Positions 24,201 through 36,044 of a DNA stretch of 64,000 nt are shown here, in pieces. The notes beneath the pieces are model-generated. The model made no database searches. It was given only the letters and a program-made list of their open reading frames with translations, and was not told where the DNA came from. The DNA is from Coriaria nepalensis (taxonomy: Eukaryota > Streptophyta > Magnoliopsida > Cucurbitales > Coriariaceae), in contig CP114482.1 of the NCBI GenBank assembly GCA_027186245.1, positions 15,581,209 through 15,645,208 of the forward strand. Reading direction: 5' to 3'. The position numbers and the translations under genes are program-made. Within the stretch, counting starts at the first letter, position 1; each line of letters begins with the position of its first letter.

Positions 24201-26300
24201 ACGAAAGTTGTGTTTAAAGGCTGATTTACTGACCAAAAGAGATGCAATAATATGACTTTAAGGCTAAAAAAATGCATAGTTGCCTTCAATAGATCAACTG
24301 CAAGTTATGCATGAAAGTTGTGTCTTAAATGCAAAAATAGAATTGGTTCGAAGTGCTTCCAAACAATTTAATGACATGAAAAGACTGAATGAAATGCTTT
24401 TTATGGCTAAAATAATGCATTGTTGTCTTCAATAGATTAATTGCAAGTTATGTAAGAAAATCATGTTTGAAGGGCGTAAATAGAATTCGTTCGACTTAAT
24501 TTAGAATGATTTAACGACTAGGAGAGACTCATTGACATGACTTTAAGGCTAAACAAATGCATTGTTGCCTTCAATAGATCAACTGCAAGTTATGCACGAA
24601 AGTCAAGCTTAAAGGTTGAATTTCATTCGAAGTGATTCAGAATGATTTACTGACTAAAAGAGACGCAAAAATATGACTTTAAGGCTAAAAAAATGGATAG
24701 TTGCCTTCAATAGATCAATTGCAAGTTATGCAGGAAAGTCGTGTCTTAAATGCAAAAATAGAATTGGTTCGAAGTGCTTCCAAACAATTTAATGACATGA
24801 AAAGACTGAATGATATGCCTTTTATGGCTAAAATAAAGCATTGTTGTCTTCAATAGATTAATTGCAAGTTATGTAAGAAAATCATGTTTGAAGGGCGAAA
24901 ATAGAATTCGTTCGACTTAATTTAGAATGATTTAACGACTAGAAGAGACTCATTGACATGACTTTAAGGCTAAACAAATGCATTGTTTCCTTCAATACAT
25001 CAACTGCAAGTTATGCACGAAAGTCATGTTTAAAGGCCGAATTTCATTCAAAGTTATTTAGAATGATTTACTGACCAAAAGAGACGCAATAATATGACTT
25101 TAAGGCTAAAAAAATGCATAGTTGCCTTCAATAGATCAATTGCAAGTTATGGATGAAAGTCGTGTCTTAAATGCAAAAATAGAATTGGTTCGAAGTGCTT
25201 CCAAACAACTTAATCACATGAAAAGACTGAATGAAATGCTTTTTATGGCTAAAATAATGCATTGTTGTCTTCAATAGATTAATTGCAAGTTATGTAAGAA
25301 AATCATGTTTGAAGGGCGAAAATAGAATTCGTTAGACTTAATTTAGAATGATTTAACGACTAGAAGAGACTCATTGAGATGACCTTAAGGCGCAACAAAT
25401 GCATTGTTGCCTTCAATACATCAACTGCAAGTTATGCACGAAAGTCGTGTTTAAAGGCGGAATTTCATTGAAAGTGATTTAGAATGATTTACTGACTAAA
25501 AGAGAAGCAATAATATGACTTTAAGGCTAAAAAAATGCATAGTTGCCTTCAATAGATCAATTGCAAGTTATGTAAGAAAGTCGTGTCCTAAAGGCACAAA
25601 TAGAATTGGTTCGAAGTGCTTCCAAAAAATTTAATGATATGAGAAGACTGAATGATATGCTTTTTAAGGCTAAAATAATGAATTGTTGTCTTCAATAGAT
25701 TAATTGCAAGTTATGTAAGAAAATCACGTTTGAAGGGCGTAAATAGAATTCGTTAGACTTAATTTTGAATGATTTAACGACTAGAAGAGACTCATTGACA
25801 AGACATTAAGGCTAAAGAAATGCATTGTTGCCTTCAATAGATCAACTCCACGTTATGCACGAAAGTTATGTTTAAAGCCCGAATTTCATTCGAAGTGATT
25901 TAGAATGATTTACTGACTAAAAGAGACGCAAAAATATGACTTTAAGGCTAAAAAAATGCATAGTTGCCTTCAATAGATCAATTGCAAGTTACGTATGAAA
26001 GTCGTGTCGCAAATGCACAAATAGAATTAGTTCGAAGTGCTTCCAAACAATTTAATGATATGAAAAGACTGAATGATATGCTTTTTATGGCTAAAGCAAT
26101 GCATTGTTGTCTTCAATAGCCTAATTGCAAGTTATGTAAGAAAATCATGTTTGAAGGGCGAAAATAGAATTCGTTCGACTTAATTTAGAATGATTTAACG
26201 ACTAGAAGAGACTCATTGACATGACCTTAAGGCTAAACAAATGCATTGTTGCCTTCAATACATCAACAGCAAGTTATGCACGAAAGTCGTGTTTAAAGGC
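21300..26300 (+). repeat. ~2.5-kb higher-order repeat, two diverged copies
   Basis: Copy 1 is about 21,300-23,801 and copy 2 about 23,802-26,300, offset about 2,500 bp (six monomers minus 26 bp). Shared marks include acagtgcattg/gcagtgcattg, catt-aactgcaag, the 26-bp A deletion, the aagtcaag/aagtgaag A form, cattgagatgacc with aggcggaatttc, agagaagcaataa, gggcgtaaatag, and catcaacagcaag. Copies differ at many sites, so this duplication is older than the 2,187- and 2,240-bp ones. Part of it (ccaaaatattt at 21,042 and 22,701) also repeats 1,659 bp apart, so it is a mosaic. Confidence 0.8.
21710..21735 (+). other. 26-bp deletion in A (copy at ~24,212-24,236)
   Basis: A reads gtttaaaggctgatttattgacc where a full A has about 26 more bases between aaggc and gattta. 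The spacing 21,384 to 21,779 is 395 bp, which is 421 minus 26. The same shortened A is present near 24,221 with gatttactgacc, 2,501 bp away, marking the ~2.5-kb duplication. Confidence 0.87.
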
Positions 26301-28711
26301 CGAATTTCATTCGAAGTGATTTAGAATGATTTACTGACTAAAAGAGACGCAAAAATATGACTTTAAGGCTAAAAAAATGCATAGTTGCCTTCAATCGATC
26401 AATTGCAAGTTCTGTATGAAAGTCGTGTCGCAAATGCACAAATAGAATTAGTTCGAAGTGCTTCCAAACAATTTAATGATATGAAAAGACTGAATGATAT
26501 GCTTTTTATGGCTAAAACAATGCATTGTTGTCTTCAATAGCCTAATTGCAAGTTATGTAAGAAAATCATGTTTGAAGGGCGAAAATAGAATTCGTTCGAC
26601 TTAATTTAGAATGATTTAACGACTAGAAGAGACTCATTGACATGACTTTAAGGCTAAACAAATGCATTGTTGCCTTCAATAGATCAACCGCAAGTTATGC
26701 ACGAAAGTCAAGTTTAAAGGCCGAATTTCATTCAAAGTTATTTAGAATGATTTACTGACTAAAAGAGACGCAAAAATATGACTTTAAGGCTAAAAAAATG
26801 CATAGTTGCCTTCAATAGATCAATTGCAAGTTCTGTATGAAAGTCGTGTCTGAAATGCACAAATAGAATTGGTTCGAAGTGCTTCCAAACAATTTAATGA
26901 TATGAAAAGACTGAATGATATGCTTTTTAAGGCTAAAATAATGCATTGTTGTCTTCAATAGATTAATTGCAAGTTATGTAATACAATCATGTTTGAAGGG
27001 CGAAAATAGAATTCGTTCGACTTAATTTAGAATGATTTAACGACTAGAAGAGACTCATTGACATGACTTTAAGGCTAAACAAATGCATTGTTGCCTTCAA
27101 TACATCAACTGCAAGTTATGCACGAAAGTGATGTTTAAAGGCCGAATTTCATTCGAAGTGATTTAGAATGATTTACTTACCAAAAGAGAGGCAATAATAT
27201 GACTTTAAGGCTAAAAAAATGGATAGTTGCCTTCAATAGATCAATTGCAAGTTATGCATGAAAGTCGTGTCTTAAATGCAAAAATAGAATTGGTTCGAAG
27301 TGCTTCCAAACAATTTAATGGCATGAAAAGACTGAATGAAATGCTTTTTATGGCTAAAATAATGCATTGTTGTCTTCAATAGATTAATTGCAAGTTATGT
27401 AAGAAAATCATGTTTGAAGGGCGAAAATAGAATTTGTTGGCCTTAATTCAGAATGATTTAACGACTAGAAGAGACTCATTGACATGACCTTAAGGCTAAA
27501 CAAATGCATTGTTGCCTTCAATACATCAACTGCAAGTTATGCACGAAAGTCATGTTTAAAGGCCGAATTTCATTCAAAGTGATTTAGAATGATTTACTGA
27601 CTGAAAGAGAAGCAATAATATGACTTTAAGGCTAAAAAAATATATAGTTGCCTTGAATAGATCAATTGCAAGTTATGTAAGAAAGTCGTGTCTTAAATGC
27701 ACAAATAGAATTGGTTCGTAGTGCTTCCAAACAATTTAATGATATGAGAAGACTGAATGATATGCTTTTTAAGGCTAAAATAATGAATTGTTGTCTTCAA
27801 CAGATTAATTGCAAGTTATGTAAGAAAATCATGTTTGAAGGGCGTAAATAGAATTCGTTCGACTTAATTTTGAATGATTTAACGACTAGAAGAGACTCAT
27901 TGACATGACTTTAAGGCTAAACAAATGCATTTTTGCCTTCAATAGATCAACTCCATGTTATGCACGAAAGTCATGTTTAAAGGCCGAATTTCATTCGAAG
28001 TGATTTAGAATGATTTACTGACTAAAAGAGACGCAAAAATATGACTTTAAGGCTAATAAAATGCATAGTTGCCTTCAATAGATCAATTGCAAGCTATGTA
28101 TGAAAGTCGTTTCGCAAATGCACAAATAGAATTGGTTCGAAGTGCTTCTAAACAATTTAATGATATGGAAAGACTGAATGATATGCTTTTTATGGCTAAA
28201 ACAATGCATTGTTGTCTTCAATAGCCTAATTGCAAGTTATGTAAGAAAATCATGTTTGAAGGGCGAAAATAGAATTCGTTCGACTTAATTTAGAATGATT
28301 TAACAACTAGAAGAGACTCATTGACATGACCTTAAGGCTGAACAAATGCATTGTTGCCTTCAATACATCAACTGCAAGTTATGCACGAAAGTCGTGTTTA
28401 AAGGCTGAATTTCATTTAAAGTGATTTAGAATGATTTACTGACTAAAAGAGAAGCAATAATATGACTTTAAGGCTAAAAAAATGCATAGTTGCCTTGAAT
28501 AGATCAATTGCAGGTTATGTAAGAAAGTCGTGTCTTAAATGCACGAATAGAATTGGTTCGATGTGCTTCCAAACAATTTAATGATATGAGAAGACTGAAT
28601 GATATGCTTTTTAAGGCTAAAATAATGAATTGTTGTCTTCAATAAATTAATTGCGAGTTATGTAAGAAAATCATGTTTGAAGGGCATAAATAGAATTCGT
28701 TCGACTTAATT
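26301..28711 (+). repeat. Monomers with an 842-bp pair (27,540-28,770)
   Basis: Ordinary monomers fill this stretch. About 27,540-27,930 and 28,380-28,770 share agagaagcaataa, gttgccttgaatagatc and a ggcgt/ggcat-aaatag C form, 842 bp apart. No unique sequence is seen. Confidence 0.72.
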
Positions 28712-31700
28712 TTGAATGATTTAACGACTAGAAGAGACTCATTGACATGACTTTAAGGCTAAACAAATGCATTGTTGCCTTCAATACATCAACTGCAAGT
28801 TATGCACGAAAGTCATGTTTAAAGGCCGAATTTCGTTCGAAGTGATGTAGAATGATTTACTGACTAAAATAGACGCAAAAATATGACTTTAAGGCTAAAA
28901 AAATGCATAGTTGCCTTCAATAGATCAATTGCAAGTTATGCATGAAAGTCGTGTCTTAAATGCAAAAATAGAATTGGTTCGAAGTGCTTCCAAACAATTT
29001 AATGATATGAAAGGACTGAATGATATGCTTTTTAAGGCTAAAATAATGCATTGTTGTCTTCAATGGATTAATTGCAAGTTATGTAATAAAATCATGTTTG
29101 AAGGGCGAAAATAGAATTCGTTCGACTTAATTTAGAACGATTTAACGACTAGAAGAGACTCATTGACATGACTTTAAGGCTAAACAAATGCATTGTTGCC
29201 TTCAATAGATCAACCGCAAGTTATGCACGAAAGTGATGTTTAAAGGCCGAATTTCATTCGAAGTGATTTAGAATGATTTACTGACTAAAAGAGACGCAAT
29301 AATATGATTTTAAGGCTAAAAAAATGGATTGTTGCCTTCAATAGATCAATTGCAAGTTATGCATGAAAGTCGTGTCTCAAATGCACAAATAGAATTGGTT
29401 CGAAGTGCTTCCAAACAATTTAATGATATGAAAAGACTGAATGATATGCGTTTTAAGGTTAAAATAATGCATTGTTGTCTTCAATAGATTAATTGCAAGT
29501 TATGTAATAAAATCATGTTTGAAGGGCGAAAATAGAATTCGTTCGACTTAATTTTGAATGATATGAAAAGACTGAATGATATGCTTTTTAAGGCTAAAAT
29601 AATGCATTGTTGTCTTCAATAGATTAATTGCAAGTTATGTAATAAAATCATGTTTGAAGGGCGAAAATAGAATTCGTTCGACTTAATTTTGAATGATTTA
29701 ACGACTAGAATTGACTCATTGACATGACTCTATGGCTAAACAAATGCATTGTTGTCTTCAATACATCAACTGCAAGTTATGCACGAAAGTGATGTTTAAA
29801 GGCCGAATTTCATTCGAATTGATTTGGAATGATTTACTGACTAAAGTAGACGCAATAATATGACATTAAGGCTAAAAAAATGCATAGTTGCCTTCAATAG
29901 ATCAATTGCAAGTTATGTATGAAAGTCGTGTCTCAAATGCAAAAATAGAATTGGTTCGAAGTGCTTCTAAACAATTTAATGATATGAAAAGACTAAATGA
30001 TATGCTTTTTAAGGGTAAAATAATGCACTGTTGTCTTCAATAGATTAATTGCAAGTTATGGAAGAAAATCATGTTTGAAGGGCGAAAATAGAATTCGTTC
30101 GACTTAATTTAGAATGATTTAACGACTAGAAGAGACTCATTGACATGACTTTAAGGCTAAACAAATGCATTGTTGCCTTCAATACATCAACTGCAAGTTA
30201 TGCACGAAAGTCATGTTTAAAGGCCGAATTTCATTCGAAGTGATTTAGAGTGATTTACTGACTAAAATAGACGCAAAAATATGACTTTAAGGCTAAAAAA
30301 ATGCATAGTTGCCTTCAATAGATCAATTGCAAGTCATGTATGAAAGTCGTGTCTCAAATGCACAAATAGAATTGGTTCGATGTGCTTCCAAACAATTTAA
30401 TGATATGAAAAGACTGAATGTTATGCTTTTTAAGGCTAAAATAATGCATTGTTGTCTTCAATAGATTAATTCCAAGTTATGTAATAAAATCATGTTAGAA
30501 GGGCGAAAATCAAATTCGTTCGACTTAATTTAGAATGATTTAACGATTAGAAGAGACTCATTAACATGACTTTAAGCCTAAACAAATGCATTTTTGCCTT
30601 CAATAGATCAACTCCAAGTTATGCACGAAAGTCATGTTTAAAGGCCGAATTTCATTCGAAGTGATTTAGAATGATTTACTGACTAAAGTAGACGCAATAA
30701 TATGACTTTAAGGCTAAAAAAATGCATAGTTGCCTTCAATAGATCAATTGCAAGTTATGTATGAAAGTCGTGTCTGAAATGCAAAAATAGAATTGGTTCG
30801 AAGTGCTTCCAAACAATTTAATGATATGAAAAGACTGAATGATATGCTTTTTAAGGCTAAAATAATGCACTGTTGTCTTCAATAAATTAATTCCAAGTTA
30901 TGGAACAAAATCATGTTTGAAGGGCGAAAATAGAATTCGTTCGACTTAATTTAGAATGATTTAACGACTAGAAGAGACTCATTGACATGACTTTAAGGCT
31001 AAACAAATGCATTGTTGCCTTCAATACATCAACTGCAAGTTATGCACGAAAGTCATGTTTAAAGGCCGAATTTCGTTCGAAGTGATGTAGAATGATTTAC
31101 TGACTAAAATAGACGCAAAAATATGACTTTAAGGCTAAAAAAATGCATAGTTGCCTTCAATAGATCAATTGCAAGTTATGCATGAAAGTCGTGTCTTAAA
31201 TGCAAAAATAGAATTGGTTCGAAGTGCTTCCAAACAATTTAATGATATGAAAGGACTGAATGATATGCTTTTTAAGGCTAAAATAATGCATTGTTGTCTT
31301 CAATGGATTAATTGCAAGTTATGTAATAAAATCATGTTTGAAGGGCGAAAATAGAATTCGTTCGACTTAATTTAGAACGATTTAACGACTAGAAGAGACT
31401 CATTGACATGACTTTAAGGCTAAACAAATGCATTGTTGCCTTCAATAGATCAACCGCAAGTTATGCACGAAAGTGATGTTTAAAGGCCGAATTTCATTCG
31501 AAGTGATTTAGAATGATTTACTGACTAAAAGAGACGCAATAATATGATTTTAAGGCTAAAAAAATGGATTGTTGCCTTCAATAGATCAATTGCAAGTTAT
31601 GCATGAAAGTCGTGTCTCAAATGCACAAATAGAATTGGTTCGAAGTGCTTCCAAACAATTTAATGATATGAAAAGACTGAATGATATGCGTTTTAAGGTT

Positions 31701-34700
31701 AAAATAATGCATTGTTGTCTTCAATAGATTAATTGCAAGTTATGTAATAAAATCATGTTTGAAGGGCGAAAATAGAATTCGTTCGACTTAATTTTGAATG
31801 ATATGAAAAGACTGAATGATATGCTTTTTAAGGCTAAAATAATGCATTGTTGTCTTCAATAGATTAATTGCAAGTTATGTAATAAAATCATGTTTGAAGG
31901 GCGAAAATAGAATTCGTTCGACTTAATTTTGAATGATTTAACGACTAGAATTGACTCATTGACATGACTCTATGGCTAAACAAATGCATTGTTGTCTTCA
32001 ATACATCAACTGCAAGTTATGCACGAAAGTGATGTTTAAAGGCCGAATTTCATTCGAATTGATTTGGAATGATTTACTGACTAAAGTAGACGCAATAATA
32101 TGACATTAAGGCTAAAAAAATGCATAGTTGCCTTCAATAGATCAATTGCAAGTTATGTATGAAAGTCGTGTCTCAAATGCAAAAATAGAATTGGTTCGAA
32201 GTGCTTCTAAACAATTTAATGATATGAAAAGACTAAATGATATGCTTTTTAAGGGTAAAATAATGCACTGTTGTCTTCAATAGATTAATTGCAAGTTATG
32301 GAAGAAAATCATGTTTGAAGGGCGAAAATAGAATTCGTTCGACTTAATTTAGAATGATTTAACGACTAGAAGAGACTCATTGACATGACTTTAAGGCTAA
32401 ACAAATGCATTGTTGCCTTCAATACATCAACTGCAAGTTATGCACGAAAGTCATGTTTAAAGGCCGAATTTCATTCGAAGTGATTTAGAGTGATTTACTG
32501 ACTAAAATAGACGCAAAAATATGACTTTAAGGCTAAAAAAATGCATAGTTGCCTTCAATAGATCAATTGCAAGTCATGTATGAAAGTCGTGTCTCAAATG
32601 CACAAATAGAATTGGTTCGATGTGCTTCCAAACAATTTAATGATATGAAAAGACTGAATGTTATGCTTTTTAAGGCTAAAATAATGCATTGTTGTCTTCA
32701 ATAGATTAATTCCAAGTTATGTAATAAAATCATGTTAGAAGGGCGAAAATCAAATTCGTTCGACTTAATTTAGAATGATTTAACGATTAGAAGAGACTCA
32801 TTAACATGACTTTAAGCCTAAACAAATGCATTTTTGCCTTCAATAGATCAACTCCAAGTTATGCACGAAAGTCATGTTTAAAGGCCGAATTTCATTCGAA
32901 GTGATTTAGAATGATTTACTGACTAAAGTAGACGCAATAATATGACTTTAAGGCTAAAAAAATGCATAGTTGCCTTCAATAGATCAATTGCAAGTTATGT
33001 ATGAAAGTCGTGTCTGAAATGCAAAAATAGAATTGGTTCGAAGTGCTTCCAAACAATTTAATGATATGAAAAGACTGAATGATATGCTTTTTAAGGCTAA
33101 AATAATGCACTGTTGTCTTCAATAAATTAATTCCAAGTTATGGAACAAAATCATGTTTGAAGGGCGAAAATAGAATTCGTTCGACTTAATTTAGAATGAT
33201 TTAACGACTAGAAGAGACTCATTGACATGACTTTAAGGCTAAACAAATGCATTGTTGCCTTCAATACATCAACTGCAAGTTATGCACGAAAGTCATGTTT
33301 AAAGGCCGAATTTCGTTCGAAGTGATGTAGAATGATTTACTGACTAAAATAGACGCAAAAATATGACTTTAAGGCTAAAAAAATGCATAGTTGCCTTCAA
33401 TAGATCAATTGCAAGTTATGCATGAAAGTCGTGTCTTAAATGCAAAAATAGAATTGGTTCGAAGTGCTTCCAAACAATTTAATGATATGAAAGGACTGAA
33501 TGATATGCTTTTTAAGGCTAAAATAATGCATTGTTGTCTTCAATGGATTAATTGCAAGTTATGTAATAAAATCATGTTTGAAGGGCGAAAATAGAATTCG
33601 TTCAACTTAATTTAGAACGATTTAACGACTAGAAGAGACTCATTGACATGACTTTAAGGCTAAACAAATGCATTGTTGCCTTCAATAGATCAACCGCAAG
33701 TTATGCACGAAAGTGATGTTTAAAGGCCGAATTTCATTCGAAGTGATTTAGAATGATTTACTGACTAAAAGAGACGCAATAATATGATTTTAAGGCTAAA
33801 AAAATGGATTGTTGCCTTCAATAGATCAATTGCAAGTTATGCATGAAAGTCGTGTCTCAAATGCACAAATAGAATTGGTTCGAAGTGCTTCCAAACAATT
33901 TAATGATATGAAAAGACTGAATGATATGCGTTTTAAGGTTAAAATAATGCATTGTTGTCTTCAATAGATTAATTGCAAGTTATGTAATAAAATCATGTTT
34001 GAAGGGCGAAAATAGAATTCGTTCGACTTAATTTTGAATGATATGAAAAGACTGAATGATATGCTTTTTAAGGCTAAAATAATGCATTGTTGTCTTCAAT
34101 AGATTAATTGCAAGTTATGTAATAAAATCATGTTTGAAGGGCGAAAATAGAATTCGTTCGACTTAATTTTGAATGATTTAACGACTAGAATTGACTCATT
34201 GACATGACTCTATGGCTAAACAAATGCATTGTTGTCTTCAATACATCAACTGCAAGTTATGCATGAAAGTGATGTTTAAAGGCCGAATTTCATTCGAATT
34301 GATTTGGAATGATTTACTGACTAAAGTAGACGCAATAATATGACATTAAGGCTAAAAAAATGCATAGTTGCCTTCAATAGATCAATTGCAAGTTATGTAT
34401 GAAAGTCGTGTCTCAAATGCAAAAATAGAATTGGTTCGAAGTGCTTCTAAACAATTTAATGATATGAAAAGACTAAATGATATGCTTTTTAAGGGTAAAA
34501 TAATGCACTGTTGTCTTCAATAGATTAATTGCAAGTTATGGAAGAAAATCATGTTTGAAGGGCGAAAATAGAATTCGTTCGACTTAATTTAGAATGATTT
34601 AACGACTAGAAGAGACTCATTGACATGACTTTAAGGCTAAACAAATGCATTGTTGCCTTCAATACATCAACTGCAAGTTATGCACGAAAGTCATGTTTAA

Positions 34701-36044
34701 AGGCCGAATTTCATTCGAAGTGATTTAGAGTGATTTACTGACTAAAATAGACGCAAAAATATGACTTTAAGGCTAAAAAAATGCATAGTTGCCTTCAATA
34801 GATCAATTGCAAGTCATGTATGAAAGTCGTGTCTCAAATGCACAAATAGAATTGGTTCGATGTGCTTCCAAACAATTTAATGATATGAAAAGACTGAATG
34901 TTATGCTTTTTAAGGCTAAAATAATGCATTGTTGTCTTCAATAGATTAATTCCAAGTTATGTAATAAAATCATGTTAGAAGGGCGAAAATCAAATTCGTT
35001 CGACTTAATTTAGAATGATTTAACGATTAGAAGAGACTCATTAACATGACTTTAAGCCTAAACAAATGCATTTTTGCCTTCAATAGATCAACTCCAAGTT
35101 ATGCACGAAAGTCATGTTTAAAGGCCGAATTTCATTCGAAGTGATTTAGAATGATTTACTGACTAAAGTAGACGCAATAATATGACTTTAAGGCTAAAAA
35201 AATGCATAGTTGCCTTCAATAGATCAATTGCAAGTTATGTATGAAAGTCGTGTCTGAAATGCAAAAATAAAATTGGTTCGAAGTGCTTCCAAACAATTTA
35301 ATGATATGAAAAGACTGAATGATATGCTTTTTAAGGCTAAAATAATGCACTGTTGTCTTCAATAAATTAATTCCAAGTTATGGAACAAAATCATGTTTGA
35401 AGGGCGAAAATAGAATTCGTTCGACTTAATTTAGAATGATTTAACGACTAGAAGAGACTCATTGACATGACTTTAAGGCTAAACAAATGCATTGTTGCCT
35501 TCAATACATCAACTGCAAGTTATGCACGAAAGTCATGTTTAAAGGCCGAATTTCGTTCGAAGTGATGTAGAATGATTTACTGACTAAAATAGACGCAAAA
35601 ATATGACTTTAAGGCTAAAAAAATGCATAGTTGCCTTCAATAGATCAATTGCAAGTTATGCATGAAAGTCGTGTCTTAAATGCAAAAATAGAATTGGTTC
35701 GAAGTGCTTCCAAACAATTTAATGATATGAAAGGACTGAATGATATGCTTTTTAAGGCTAAAATAATGCATTGTTGTCTTCAATGGATTAATTGCAAGTT
35801 ATGTAATAAAATCATGTTTGAAGGGCGAAAATAGAATTCGTTCGACTTAATTTAGAACGATTTAACGACTAGAAGAGACTCATTGACATGACTTTAAGGC
35901 TAAACAAATGCATTGTTGCCTTCAATAGATCAACCGCAAGTTATGCACGAAAGTGATGTTTAAAGGCCGAATTTCATTCGAAGTGATTTAGAATGATTTA
36001 CTGACTAAAAGAGACGCAATAATATGATTTTAAGGCTAAAAAAA
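28712..36044 (+). repeat. 2,240-bp higher-order repeat, 3.3 nearly perfect tandem copies
   Basis: Copies start near 28,712, 30,952, 33,192 and 35,432. The fourth stops at about 36,044, where aaaatggattgttgcc of the other copies becomes aaaatgcatagttgcc. I saw no difference between copies 1 and 2. Copy 3 shows substitutions near 33,604, 34,264 and 35,270. The length is exactly five monomers (2,105) plus a 135-bp partial duplication of B end plus C. Marks include gatgtagaatg, tttagaacgattta, gatatgcgttttaaggtt, gactctatggct and tcatgttagaaggg. This is the most homogeneous part of the window and so the most recent amplification, unless it is an assembly effect. Confidence 0.95.
29545..29695 (+). 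other. 135-bp out-of-register duplication (C followed by C)
   Basis: After C reaches attttgaatgat it returns to the B tail atgaaaagactgaatgatatg and then a second C follows. The join uses the shared word aatgat at B position 115 and C position 109, which predicts 135 extra bases and matches the 2,240-bp unit length. Copies of the scar lie near 31,795 and 34,035. It is the signature that defines this higher-order repeat. Confidence 0.92.

Noticed and set aside
28712..36044. Long terminal repeats or a transposon explaining the 2,240-bp repeats
   Set aside because: The block is made wholly of satellite subunits, with no target-site duplication, terminal inverted repeat or coding sequence. Five monomers plus a 135-bp partial duplication fully account for its length.
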